Origin: Rotaria sp. Silwood1
Taxonomy: Eukaryota > Rotifera > Eurotatoria > Philodinida > Philodinidae
Assembly (NCBI GenBank): GCA_905250075.1
Contig: CAJNOP010000087.1
Coordinates: 1 to 64,000 of the forward strand
Length of the DNA stretch: 64,000 bases
Reading direction: 5' to 3'
Shown: one piece after another, positions 11,471-23,169 of the stretch
Layout of the letters: every line of letters begins with the position of its first letter
How positions within the stretch are numbered: position 1 is the first letter of the stretch
Translations under genes and position numbers: made by a program
Notes under the pieces: model-generated
What the model was told of the DNA's origin: nothing
The model's input: the letters and a program-made list of their open reading frames with translations, nothing else
The model's database searches: none

Positions 11471-12080
11471 TTGAGTACCGAATTTCGCTTCAAATGGAGT
11501 GATATCTTTGATGAAAAAAGTTATTGTTGTCGGTTATTTACTTTACCTTAGTGGATTGTGTGGTCCAACATCATAAGCTAGTCTAGAGGAAAGAAGCTAG
11601 CTGAATACACTCGTCATGGAAGTTATTCACATCTCATGCGTGCTGGGGCAAGTACAACATAGTCAAATTATTGTTTTTTAATCGATAAATTACTTGTATA
11701 GTATACTATTAGGCGTTGTACACTGATGTTGCAGGTTATGCTCATCAAGAACAGTGTGGCTTTCGTATAGAAGTGATAAAAAGAGTCGAATAGGTTTATA
11801 ATTAGAACGATTCTCTAACCATTTGATTCTTAATCAGATTGTTTAGTATCATATTACTTTGACAATTCAATGAAGTACTTTTATTGTTCACTGGAAAAAC
11901 TGTACCCGTAGCTACTTGATTTCTTTGTGCTTTTTGAGTTTGTTGCAAAAATATTGTATTCGAGAGCATCACAACGGGTTATTTGAATGTAACCAGTGCA
12001 CTGCTGACTATTTCTTTCAAATATCACCAGTTAATCATGAGTTAAATCGTGATTAGGTATTTGACAATAGTATAAATGAA
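11471..12080. repeat. Diverged satellite junction
   Basis: Between the two satellites the period becomes hard to follow, but fragments such as TTGAATGTAACCAGTGCACT and TGAACTGAAGCTTGATTATG suggest diverged units. No gene is visible. Confidence 0.4.
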
Positions 12081-14040
12081 CTGAAGCTTGATTATGATTA
12101 TTCATCAGCATCACATTTTCCGACCTTCTGTTCAATTATCTTCCATTGCTCATGAATAAAGTAATTGAATAAGATCTTGTTAAGAACAATTCATTTCCCA
12201 TGCATTACACAATCTTATGTCCTATTATCACCGATTACCGTAGAAAAAAATAAATCTATCAATTCTTAGTCAGGAGGATTCAACTGCTGTAATTACTCCA
12301 AAACTTCGTTTTATGCTCATTGGCTGTTCAAGAATAAAATAATTGAATGTCACATTGGTCAGGATCATTCACTTGTCATGCATGGCTTAATTTTCCATTA
12401 CACTGTCATTGACTTCTTAAGAGTAGAATAAGTGAATAAGATGTTTTTAAGAATAATTCGACTGTCATGCATTATTTACTCTTCTGGTCTACTTTCATTG
12501 GTTGCTAGAGACTAGAATATTTGAATATAAACTTCCTCAAAATAATTCATCTATCGCGTATTGTAGAATCTTCTCTTTTAATTACATTAATTGCTGGAGA
12601 ATAAAATGACTGGACACGACTTTTCTTACGACAGTTTGTATGCCATGCATTATCGAATCTTCTGTTACACTTTCATAGATTGCTAGGAAGTATAATAACT
12701 GGATCCAAACTTATTTAGAATAATTCATCTCCTCTGAATTACCTCTTCTTCTGTTCTACTCTCATCGATCACTGGAAAGTAAAATAATTGAATGCTACTT
12801 TGCTTATGATAACTCACCTGCCATGCATTGTCTAGTCTACTGTTCTGCTTTCATTGATTGCTGCAAAAATAAAATAATTGAATACGATCTTTTTAAGAAT
12901 GTTTCATTTACCATGCATTGTTCAACTTTCTGTACTACTGTCATTAGATATTGAAGAGTAAAATAATTGAAGACACCCTTGCTTAGGATAATTCATATGT
13001 TGTGCAGTTTTTGAATCTTCTTCTCTACGTCCACTGATTGCTAGAGAGTAAAATAGCTGAATGCGACCATGGTAAGGATAATTCATCTATCATGAATTGT
13101 TGGGTTTTCTGTTTTTTTTTTATCTATTGCTGAAGAATAAAATGGTTGAATAAGATCTTACTAAAGATAGTTCATCTACCACGAATCCTTGGATTTTCTG
13201 TTCTATTGTCATCTGTTTCTAGAGGATAAAAAATAATGGAATATACACTTCCTTAGAATAGTTCATTTTGCATGAATTATTTAGTCCTCTATTCTACTAG
13301 TTTGATCGATTGCTGAAGATCAGAATCATAGAATATGCCCTTACTTAAGAACATTTATGTGCCGTGCATTATTCAATTTTCGTTCCTAAATCAATTGAGT
13401 GTTGTAGAGAAAAATAATTGAATAAGGTATTTTTAAAAATGATTCATATGTCATGCATTGTTTAAACTTTTTTTCTACTTTGATCTCTTGCTGCAGAATA
13501 AAATAATTGAATACAACCTTCCTTGGGATGATTCATTTTCTACATATTTTCTAATCTTCTGTTTGACTGCTATCAGTAGTTGGAGAGTGAACCAGCCGAA
13601 TATAACTTTTCTTAAGATAATTCATCTCTTACGAGTGTGTATGCTTTCTGTTCTACTTCCAAAGATTACTGCAGATTAAAATGATTGAATCTGACCTTGC
13701 TTAGGAGCATTGGTTTGCCATGTATCCCTTAATTTTATATGCTACTTTGGTCCACTTTCGGAGCTAAAAATGATTGAATATGTTTTTTCTTGGGATAATT
13801 CATTCGCCATGCATCATTTAACTTTGCTTTACTTTCCTCGATCATTGAAGAGTATAATTATTGAATACAACTTTGTTTACAATAATTCATCTGCCATGAA
13901 TTGTTCAATTTTCCTTACTATTGTCAACAGTTGTTGAAAACTAAAATAATAGAATACAACGTTGTTTAGAATAATTCAACTGCTTTGCAATATGTGCGAT
14001 TTTCCGCTCAACTTCTACCTGATTTTGGGGTGTGTCATGC
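12081..14040 (+). repeat. About 90-bp satellite array, roughly 21 units
   Basis: Units recur at 89-90 bp (starts at 12785, 12875, 12964, 13054, 13143, 13233). The consensus contains AATAATTGAATACGACCTTG, CTTAGGATAATTCATCTGCC, ATGCATTGTTTAATCTTCTG and CTACTTTCATTGATTGCTG. Unit identity is lower than in the 93-bp array. Its first half aligns with the 93-bp unit (tTGAAT..a.C.TG.TTAG.A.AA.TCAT.T.CCA..CATT), so the two satellites probably share an ancestor. Plus-strand ORFs at 13458-13937 are by-products. Confidence 0.85.
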
Positions 14041-14640
14041 TTGGATGAAGGATTCCTTGGAATGGTTTACTCCTAGTGTGATAGTGTAACCTAATGTTTC
14101 TAAGTACTTTCTAACTTAGCCATGCCAAAAAACGAATTAATGCCTTGTAATAAATATGTGCCAGTTTTATATAGGACTTCATCGTTGAATGTCTTACATT
14201 TCTGATGTACTGAGAACTATATATATATGCACAGAAGTCTGAAGATGCGAGTCGTTTGCTGCTAAAGTGATATTTGATAGTCTGCACCAGTACATACTTC
14301 GCTTGGAAACGTTAGATATTATTGAACAAAGGTATCCTTCGAAAGATTCATCTACTGTATGATGTACTACTATCTGAAAAACTTATATATTGCATTGGAG
14401 TTGAATTACTTGATTGAACACACTCCTAATTACAAATTGTCACTTCTAGTATGTTCATTATCCGATGAGTAAATGATGTACTAAGCTTTACTCTCAAGAG
14501 ATATTTGTGAATGATATTTAGTACAAATTTTTCACTTTGTACATGAGGCGTTCTATTTGTCTAACAAATGAACATCGCTTGCAAATGATTCATATACTTG
14601 AATAGAATTATTATTGAATTCATTCATTTTTCCGAGGAGT
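14041..14640. repeat. Degenerate satellite edge
   Basis: Scattered unit fragments remain, for example CTTCGCTTGGAAACGTTAGA near 14297 and GCAAATGATTCATATACTTG with GAATAGAATTATTATTGAAT near 14580. Fading edges are typical of satellites homogenised in the centre only. Confidence 0.5.
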
Positions 14641-17044
14641 TTTTCCTCATATTTCCGGTATCTAGCTTGCCTAAAAGATAATAATATATATGAAAGAAAA
14701 GTTTGTTGCTGGCACTCGTTTATTATGTGATTAGTAATAAAGTCACAAGATCAAGTTTAATCGAATGCATCAGCTATCGATTGAATAAAATACTTGTTCA
14801 GAGCATTTACTTTCTGGATAATTTTCAGTCCTAAAATGCTCGGAAGTATTTAGCTCCAAGGAAGTATTAAATTTGAATACATATGTTGTTGTCACAACTC
14901 ATACAACATGCGATCAGTAACATGAGATTGTGTTATACAAAGATAGTTAGATGTGCAATGAACGAGAACATATTTCTATGGATTAACATCTTACAAATCA
15001 TAGTCAACGTTCTTCAAGAGATTTCAAGCATTAACTACTCTGATTTTATTCCTTTTTATATTTTTACGGAACTCATTATCGCAAAAGCTTTCATTATTAA
15101 TTTAAAACAATCTACTCCTCAAGACAATACTTGCCGTTTTTAGTTTTTTAAAAATTTTCGCTGTTTTACGATATGGTATATGGCAAACTTTTATCTAATT
15201 TCGACTACTTTTTTTGTAATTTTAAGCATTTCCAAGACAGTTTTTAATCCATAACTATTATTTTATATTAAATTACTAATCTATGGTGAGGGTACTATTA
15301 GTAGCTAGATTGCTAACTCTTCATTGCTTAATTCATTTTTTTTTGTCTTTTTCTCTTATCCTAAATAAATATCGATGCTTTAACATTTTTATTTCACTTC
15401 TTTTTTTCCATTTGGGTGTGAGTGTGGATGTGATCGAGCTGCCAATGTCTAGATTTCGTTCCAACTAAAGGAATACATATTAATTTTTAATAGATCAATC
15501 TATGTTTTTATATAATGTAAACGAGTCTGCTACTCTCAATTTTTGCTTTTCAGCAATCGATCTAGTTGGGTCAATATTTTATATAAAAAATAATTGGGGT
15601 GTAAGTCAAATCGAAACAGATCGGATGGATGTGTAAAGTTACCACAAAAATAATAATATTAGTTTTCGAGTTTACTAAAGAATCTTGTCAAGTGGCAAGC
15701 ATCTGTCCAATTGGTTTGAAAGAATCTCTAAAGAAGTTTTCTAATCAAATACGAGATACACTTAAGTTTTGTTCAAGAACTGAAATTTTCAAGACAAAAC
15801 TATATTACATCATCAGTTAAAGGTTTCATGGTAGTAAAAGAAACTACCCCATAATCCTATCACAATGCATCAACATAACCATAATAACGGTTTTTTTTAA
15901 AGATTTTCTTAAAAATAAAAACATACTTCATTAAATGAAACGAGATTACATTGAATTTTGTCAATTAGTTATTCGGATCATTGGTATAGTATCTTTTAGA
16001 GCCTTGTCAAATGTTTTCTAACAGTAGAAAATTCTTCTAGTCGTGTCGATATATTAAGGGAATGTAATTTATTATGGTTTGTATAACACATGGAACATAG
16101 AATACAATAAATTGATTTGATTATTACGTGTCCAGTTTTCACTCAAGGCTGAATACAGGGCTACTACGTCGATGTTTCTATATTGATCACGTCATTTTGA
16201 ATATTGGACGGGATCCTAAATAATAGTGGTGATATTTGATCACCAAAAGGTCATCAAAAAGAGAGACAGAGCATACTTAAATCAATATGAAGCAGATTGA
16301 CCTATATTTTTCAAATACAAATCAATCTGCTACTTTTAACTTTTGCTTTACAGCCACCGATTTTTCTCTGTCAAATATTGAATACTTAATTAATACGCTT
16401 GATTTACATTTCTATTTAAAATAAATGCAGTGTTAATGTTGTCGATGTATTTCGTGTTTCTTATTAAAATATTGCAACACTCGTCAGGGCTCTGCATTAA
16501 ATACGCATAATAGAATAAGTAGAAAAAAGAAGTAAAGATAAAGTTATAAGTGGAAATTAAAAATGAAAAGATTATTAACATTAAAAATACAACTATTAAA
16601 TGAAAAAGCGGAAATTTTAAAAGAAGGTCTGACAAAGAATTTTTAATGGGCAACATGATTTTAAATTCAAGATAGATAAATCAAATTGATATCCGGTAAT
16701 AGCAGCACTGTGTAAAATGACTTTAATAACACTTATAGGATTGAGAGTCTTTACGCTTAATTAAATGTTAGGATTGAGTCGTTGAAATATACTATGATCA
16801 ATGGAATGAGCCTAAGATGTATTTTATAAGTGATTATCTTTCAACTGGTTATTGTTCAGTATAAAATTACTGTTTGCTGCGTAATATCTTCAAAACGAAT
16901 TTGTAATTAATTTTCACTAATTTATTTATTAACCGTCTTATTTCAAAGTTGTAGCGATGCTACAACGAAACTGTTTTGAGCAAAAACCGATGAATCTAAA
17001 TTCAGTTCTGAATTTTTGAATTTTTTTCCTTTAATCTAAGATAT
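14641..17044. other. No recognised gene; one dispersed direct repeat
   Basis: Short ORFs (14883-15143, 15283-15468, 15629-15820, 16390-16656 minus) show no family signature. A segment of about 95 bp recurs in the same orientation at about 15487-15585 and 16293-16386, sharing TCTGCTACTYTYAAYTTTTG, CTTTWCAGCMAYCGATYT and TCAATATTT-like blocks. A GTGTGAGTGTGGATGTG stretch near 15417 resembles the telomere-like repeats seen elsewhere in the window. Confidence 0.4.
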
Positions 17045-17514
17045 ATTTGTCTTAGTGCGCATTAATCTTCTTTGGAGATTATTTACATTTCAGGTATCAA
17101 GTGTTGGTGTAATTTCATAAATTCAAGATGCCTCAAAGTATTTATTCCAGAGCTCGTAAAACTTCATCGGAAATGTTTTCATACTTGAATAATAAGTAAA
17201 ATGAATGAAAATTGTTCTACTGTAATTGGCTGATACTTTTTTTTGATAGGAGAATTAATTACTTTTTGACGAATTGTATTATAATTAATAATAGTTAATG
17301 GTTCATTTCGAGCAATACCTTAGAGCATGAAGAAGCATTGTAAAGATTATATTCTTTTTCATATGTATTGGATGAATAATATTAAATGGTAAATATTAAG
17401 GCTCAAAAGATGGCTTTTGATAAACTGTTGTGAATAATTGAACATTCAGATTTTCTTTATGTAAATCTAGAAAATCTGCCACAAAGCCTATGTTTTCCGA
17501 TAGTTTAATAGTTT

Positions 17515-18308
17515 CCCTAGAGAAAGTACTGAGTTCAGGGTATCCATGTACTGAGAAAGCTCTAGCAGGGTACCCAATATGGGTACTTTGAAAATTCTCA
17601 GTAATTTTACTGATGTATATACTGTTAGGGGTACCCGTAAAAGCACATTCACTGAATAAGTACCTGCATGGATACACAAGTCTATAACTTTACTGAGGAA
17701 ATCTCGACAGGATATCCTAAATTTTTCGCGTTCTGTGTGGCGACTATTCATTCGCCGTTTTCTTTTTTACTTACGGCTCTATATAAATAACTCGATAAAT
17801 CATAAGAAAATAATCAATTTTCATACTAGTTTTTTCTAAATTATTTCTTGGCTATTTCTTAGTCGAGGAAATGCCGAGCTTGGTCTTAAATTAAGATCGG
17901 ACTACCCTGAAGTGGTCTACGACCAACTCAAGTTGAGTCGGATCCCGACATTGTTCCTGCTAAGTTTTTGGAATTGAAAAAATTAAATTGAATAAAGTAA
18001 AAAAAAATCTAGTAAATTATCTCAAGAAAAAGAAAAAGTTTTAAAAAGTCAAAGATCAGGTTCGATCCTGAACGTACTGAAAATTTGGTAACAGGGTACT
18101 TAGAAATACTATACAATGGTACCCAATTCAGTACTTGATCAGTACCTTTAGGTACCCAATTACTGAGAATTTTCCAGCAGGGTACTTGCCATAGTACCAC
18201 TTAGGTACCTGTAAGTACCTGCAAGTACTTTGGTACCCAAAAGTTCCTGTGACATACTGGTATCAGGGTACTTTTTTGGGTACCCTTAACTCAGTATATT
18301 CTCTAGGG
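17515..18308. mobile_element. 794-bp non-autonomous TIR element, copy 1
   Basis: The ends are inverted repeats of about 31 bp: CCCTAGAGAAAGTACTGAGT at the left and, on the other strand, CCCTAGAGAATATACTGAGT at the right, both continuing into GGGTACCC. The interior carries many GGTACC/GGGTAC motifs and no credible transposase. A near-identical copy lies at 59654-60445. It sits inside the Athena reverse transcriptase frame; the flanking coding sequence joins in phase if two T bases were duplicated on insertion. The tip resembles piggyBac ends (CCCTAG), but there is no TTAA at the flanks, so I leave the superfamily open. Confidence 0.85.
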
Positions 18309-19350
18309 TTGATCAAATTTATTTCATTTGTCAATTTGTTTTATTAAATGCCGCACAGGCCAATTAATTGCTATAAAAATATCATTCATGTATCTAAAAT
18401 AAAGTCCATCACTATTGTTTATTTGTTTTATAAATTTTTGTTCATAAAAAAAAATATAACAATTGGCAACTGTTAGTGTAAGAGGAGAACAAATTGCTCC
18501 TCTTCCAATTTGATGATAATATTGGCCTTCATAAGCAAAATAGTTATTTTGCATAAGAAATCGACTTAATCTATTGCCTGTTTCAGTGTTAAGACCACTG
18601 ACTTGTTTTAGTTGTAAATAGTCTGGCATCTCTTTTGATGAAAGTACCCCTTCTATTTGTGGTACCACAATATAAAGGTCTACTACATCAACTGTACAAA
18701 ATATTATTTCTTGACGCATATTATTTTTACACCATTTCTGCAACTGTTTTAATAATTCAAAATCAAAATTTACAATGGTGTTCGAAGACATTTTATCAAA
18801 TAAAGGTCCAAGAAATTCATCAAGAAATTTTGAGATTTTGACTGTAGGATGCTTCAAACCAGAAATTATTGGACGAAGAGGAGTACTAAGTTTGTGAGCT
18901 TCAGGCAAACAAAAGAAATAAGCTAGCTCAAATTCACTTGGATTAATACATCATTTTTCATATTGTTTCTGAGTAATCCATTTAGCTAATCTCAAATCTA
19001 ATAGATATTTGTTTGTGCTTTGAATTAAATCTGGTAATGGATCACGTGTACCTAAGCATTTATGGGCTCTTGTTCTTTCCATATATTCTTCAGATTTTTT
19101 ACGATGATTTTCTAATTTATCAAAATAGAATACCCTTGATTTGTCTGATTTTCGTATAACTATATCAGTTAATTTTAATTTATGCTTTGATCTTTTCATT
19201 ATTCGACAACAATTTTTCTTTTCCTTTGTAACACTCATTTTAAGGCTTCCACTTTGATATTGACTTAATTGTATAGTATTAGTTAAATTTTGAACTGAAA
19301 TATTAATTGAATCTTTTTCTTTTTCTTTTTGCTGTTAATTTATTATTGAT

Positions 19351-20355
19351 ATAACGGGTGCGGCAGAATAAATGGCGGTCTCAGTATTTTGATTATAACT
19401 TTTTTTCTTTTTGATCTTTACAACTGGTTGTTTTGCCAAAAGATGCGTCGTGAAATTCTCTACAAAACCATAAATAAACTTATTTCTGTAGAAAGTTAAG
19501 AAAAAAAAAGAAATGAATATTATTCAAAGCATAAAAAGTGCTCAACTTTCAAAGCTAACGAGTGTCTCATGCATGCTTGGTTTTTGCATACCCTTTTTAC
19601 TTATCAAGTAGGTGTATTTTAAAAACAAAGTACACCAAAAGATGAAGCGTGAAAAGCTCTACAAACTACAGTAAAAACTTTATATTATCCATGCACATTT
19701 TATTTTCTAAATGATTAAAAGTCTGTGCAACCAGTTTTCGACTCTGCGAAAAAGACCATTTTTCGGTCGCACAGAATTTTGCATATTCTAAAAATGGAAG
19801 ATGCATGTATATAAAATGGCTTGTTCCTTGTAAATTGTAGAGCTTTTCACGCTGCATCTTCTGGTATATTTCGTTTTCTTTTCATAAAATATATTAGGTG
19901 ATACAGAGATGAAATAAAAAAAAACGAATTCGTAGTGTACCAAAAAAGGATATTGTTCGCAGAGTCGAAAACTGGTCGCACAGAATTTTGATCATTTTGA
20001 AAAAAAAGTACACATTTAAAATAGGGTTTTTAATATAACTTGTAGAGATTTTCACGCAGCATCTTATAGTATACTTTGCTTTTAAAATATGTCTACTAGA
20101 GGAGGATAAAAAAAAGATACGAACACCAGTCATTCGTAGAACATCCGTTCGCTTTGAAAGTTGAGCACTTTTTATGCTTTGAATAATATTCATTTCTTTT
20201 TTTCTCTTAACTTTCTACAGAAATACGTTTATTTAGGGTTTCGTAGAGAATTTCAGGACGCATCTTTTGGCAAAACAACCAGTTATAAAGATCAAAAAGA
20301 AAAAAAGTTATAATCAAAATACTGAGACCGCCATTTATTCTCCCGCACCCGTTAT
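19351..20355. mobile_element. Foldback element with 205-bp arms, inserted in Athena
   Basis: The left arm (19351-19556) begins ATAACGGGTGCGGCAGAATA and is repeated inverted at 20355-20150, with conserved blocks TGGCGGTCTCAGTATTTTGA and GCATAAAAAGTGCTCAACTT. The middle contains smaller inverted copies of a GATGCGTCGTGAAAATCTCT-like module (near 19640, 19850 and 20050). No coding capacity is evident. Athena coding sequence stops at its left edge (19334) and resumes at its right edge (20356), so it is an insertion. Confidence 0.8.
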
Positions 20356-20644
20356 TATGTAACTTTTCAAGCAATAGATCTAACTCGGCAATAAATTGTT
20401 TGACAGGACGAGCAGGACTTTCTTTTCAAAGAAACGAGCTTCTATTTTTCTTTTTGGAGTAACCAACCTAATTGTTCGACGTCAAGATGCCGTTTTTGAG
20501 TCATTATATATAAACTGAGAACCTAATTTTACCAGTTCATGTTCATCCTCGATTAATTGAGTTAGTGCTTCATTAAGTATGGCTGAAGTAAGAATTCCTC
20601 GCTGAGAGATCGAATAAGAACTGGAACAATTATTGAGTGCGCCA

Positions 20645-20855
20645 AGATAAGTGAATCTCTCAGTATTTTGCCTATAACTGCTTTTTTATTCGATCTTTAC
20701 AGCTGATTGTTTTTCTGAAAGATGCTTCGTTAAATTATCTACAAGAATATAATCGAATATACTTATGTAGTGGGTGAAGAAAAAAATTAAACGAAGATAA
20801 TCTGATACAGTAGACACCAAACTTTCAAAACGAATGGGTGTCTCATGGTGGATAG
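20645..20855 (+). repeat. Diverged copy of the foldback arm
   Basis: Resembles the left arm of the element at 19351-20355 in order and orientation: TCTCAGTATTTTGCCTATAA, GATCTTTACAGCTGATTG, then AAGATGCTTCGTTAAATTAT, then GGGTGTCTCATG. It truncates the Athena remnant on its 5' side. Confidence 0.6.
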
Positions 20856-22608
20856 TTCATTTTTTTGTAAATCTTTTTATTTGTTTCTAGTAAATATTTG
20901 TCAATATCTTATATTTATGCTAATAAATTCTTCTAGATTTGAATAAAATAAAAATAAAAATAATTGATTATTAACTGTTGTCTATGTTGAGTGTTATCTA
21001 TGCAAGATTTGTTTTTTTTTGTTCGATAAACATTATTTGAAATTAGTTAACTAAAAATTTTCACAATTAGATTTATATATTTCAAACGAAAATAAAGTTT
21101 CTAGAGTTTATATTCAATAGAATAAATTAATAAATGAATTGATTGTACTATTATCAATTAAGAGTTTTTTTCAATTAATTTTAACTAACTAATCATTTAT
21201 TTAATGTTTTTTTTTAAACAATAAATATAATTGAATTTAAAACAAAAACTAATTAGAATTTTCATTTCGATATAAGTCAATTATAATTTAATATAAACAA
21301 TTCAAAATAGATTAATAGATTTTTTATATATGAAAAATATTCTCTAAATTATCATTACGGTATAAATTTATTATAATTATTGATGTTATCTTGATATTTA
21401 TATGAAAAACAAAAAAAATACGATTTTTCTTAACAAAACTTTTTTGTTCTTTTAATCAACTCGAAAAAAAATCTATTTTAATTAATAAGATCTTTTGATA
21501 ATAAGTTTATCATTAATAATAAAACTAATAAATATTTGTTTGTATAGAATGAAGAAAATAAAATAAAATTGAATTATATTTTATTTTTTCAGAATGAATT
21601 TAATTCAATGAAATTATTTTTTCATTTTATCAATTCAATCAGTCTTATAATATTTAAGAGAGCTTCTACGAGAACATGGAACATAGTCCCAGTAAACGAA
21701 GCACTCGTCAAAATTTAAATTTTTGATTTTTTATGTGTATTTAAGAGAGAGCAATGTCTGAAAGTAATACACCTAAATTTTTAGCTCATTTGGACATTTT
21801 ATAGTGAAGTTAGCCTAGAGCGACTATTAGCACCGTCTACCTAATATCAAGAAAAACAATGATGAAACATCTCATAAATGTCTGTTAGTATTACACTACA
21901 AAGAATGAGAGAATTGTTTCATTTTATATATTCCAAATGAGAGAGTATAGACAGATAGAAAAAATGAGCTATTTGAAATATTTTACATCATTCCTTTACT
22001 TGGCTAACATGACTCACAATGATAACAGATTACAAGTCTATGACGTCCGACTTTTGGAGATATATCTACTGCCATTCATTGAAATCATTAGTGCCCAGAC
22101 TGGATTTTTTATATGTTATATAACTTTTGATTCTCTACAAAATGGTAAAAAAATTAAGGAAAAAAAAGGGTGGAATGGATACAAAAAGTGGCATATACTG
22201 TCAAAACCTAGATGAACAACATCGAGAAAAATGATCTTAAGAGTTTTTCAAAGACTTTCATTTATGAAAATTTTCACTTCGCACGAATTGCAATTCTATA
22301 CTAGATCGAATGGCATAGACTATTTCTTGAGAAAAAGAAAAAGTTTTTGATCTCCCCAAATCCCTGAGGGGGAGTACAGAAATTTCGAAGAAATTTTTTT
22401 TTTCGTGTAATTGTAATATAATCAATCAGAAATATAGGAATAAGAATGCTGATCGCAACAACGTGCTGGAAGTCCATAATTTTCTATGATTTAGCAGTAT
22501 AGGGTTGACATTTTCAGTCATTTTCTTCCAATAAAATTTCCAATGCTTCAGCAGAAAATTGGTCTTTATATTACAAAAGCAGAGCCAATAATCAACTTCC
22601 AGTATATA
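20856..22608. other. Very AT-rich, no recognised gene
   Basis: 21000-21660 is extremely AT-rich with no open frame of note. A 92-codon plus ORF (21937-22215) has no recognisable motif. I see no repeat in this stretch. Confidence 0.35.
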
Positions 22609-22610
22609 GT

Positions 22611-22870
22611 TGGGTGTGGATATGGGTGGGTGTGGGTATGGGTGGGGTGTGCATGTGGGTGTGGGCGTGGGTGGATGTCGGCAGCTGTGGGGTGTGGGTG
22701 TGGGAGAAGAGATTAGCCACACCCACAATCACACTCACATCTGCACCCACACCCACAGCTACACCCATACCCACACCTACACCCACACCCACACCCACAC
22801 CCACACCCACACCCACACTCACACCCACACCCACACCGACACCCACACCGACACCCACACCCCACCCACA
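22611..22870. repeat. Inverted TGTGGG / CCCACA telomere-unit array
   Basis: From 22611 to about 22710 the plus strand is degenerate TGTGGG (GGGTGTGGGTATGGGTGGGG and similar). From 22713 to 22870 it is CCCACA, with a nearly perfect run of at least seven hexamers near 22775-22820. TGTGGG is the known bdelloid telomere unit. The arrangement is G-strand then C-strand, a head-to-head orientation. All ORFs drawn through it (GV, PT or TH repeats) are artefacts of the simple repeat. Confidence 0.9.
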
Positions 22871-23051
22871 CGCAAACGCACATCCGTACCCACACGCGCC
22901 TCACACCCTGGATGCTTATCCATATGCAGGTTACCAGGCTAGCGCTGTACGCTTAATTCAGTCGAACTGGCATGGTCTGGTCTCAAAAACTTCGTATGGA
23001 AAGACGACGCCAATTTTCGTCTCAGTGACATGCATCATTTGACTATGCAAT

Positions 23052-23166
23052 GGATCCAAGGGGGAAATAACTGACTTTATGACTTAAATGATCTAAGTGA
23101 TCTAATGATCTATGTGATCTAAATGACTTTAAAGTCATAAAAGTCAATTGTTTCCCTCTTGGATTC
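23052..23166. repeat. GTCAT-rich hairpin element
   Basis: An imperfect palindrome of about 115 bp. The left end reads GGATCCAAGGGGGAAATAAC followed by TGACTTTATGACTT. The right end, on the other strand, reads GAATCCAAGAGGGAAACAAT followed by TGACTTTTATGACTTT. The centre is a short tandem of GATCTAARTGATCTA. Related pieces lie at about 25555-25830 and 26343-26445. Confidence 0.7.
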
Positions 23167-23169
23167 TGC

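Larger units (their letters stand above)
17050..20640 (-). pseudogene. Athena-type Penelope-like retroelement remnant
   Basis: Three minus-strand segments read as one protein in order. Segment 20640-20356 gives LTSAILNEALTQLIEDEHEL, KLGSQFIYND and, after a frameshift, PVKQFIAELDLLLEKL. Segment 19334-18309 gives the N-proximal region and the reverse transcriptase: LPEAHKLSTPLRPIISGLKH, motif A CTVDVVDLYIVVP, motif B QIGRGAICSPLTLTVANCY and motif C FRYMNDIFI. Segment 17514 to about 17050 gives the thumb: IKLSENIGFVADFLDLH, VYQKPSFEP, then LPFNIIHPIHMKKNIIFTML and, in another frame, FYELWNKYF and NVNNLQRRL. These match the endonuclease-deficient Penelope-like elements called Athena in bdelloids, which copy RNA to DNA at chromosome ends. 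The copy is dead: the first catalytic Asp of the YxDD box is Asn, there is an in-frame stop at about 18950 and another at 17397, and at least two frameshifts. It is split by two later DNA elements (17515-18308 and 19351-20355). Confidence 0.85.

Noticed and set aside
13458-13937. Two plus-strand ORFs of about 75 codons
   Set aside because: They fall in the 90-bp satellite and follow its repeat.
10019-14640. CRISPR array
   Set aside because: Repeats are continuous tandem units without unique spacers, in a eukaryotic context.
17396-18200. Minus-strand ORFs repeated at 59634-60339
   Set aside because: They lie inside the 794-bp TIR element, overlap in different frames and have no transposase motif; only the last part of the first one (17514-17396) is Athena coding sequence.
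22611-22870. Simple case of a true chromosome end
   Set aside because: Sequence continues normally on both sides and the order is G-strand then C-strand, so it is internal.
22592-23042. Several ORFs rich in GV, TH or PT repeats
   Set aside because: They are translations of the TGTGGG/CCCACA simple repeat in different frames and change with its register.
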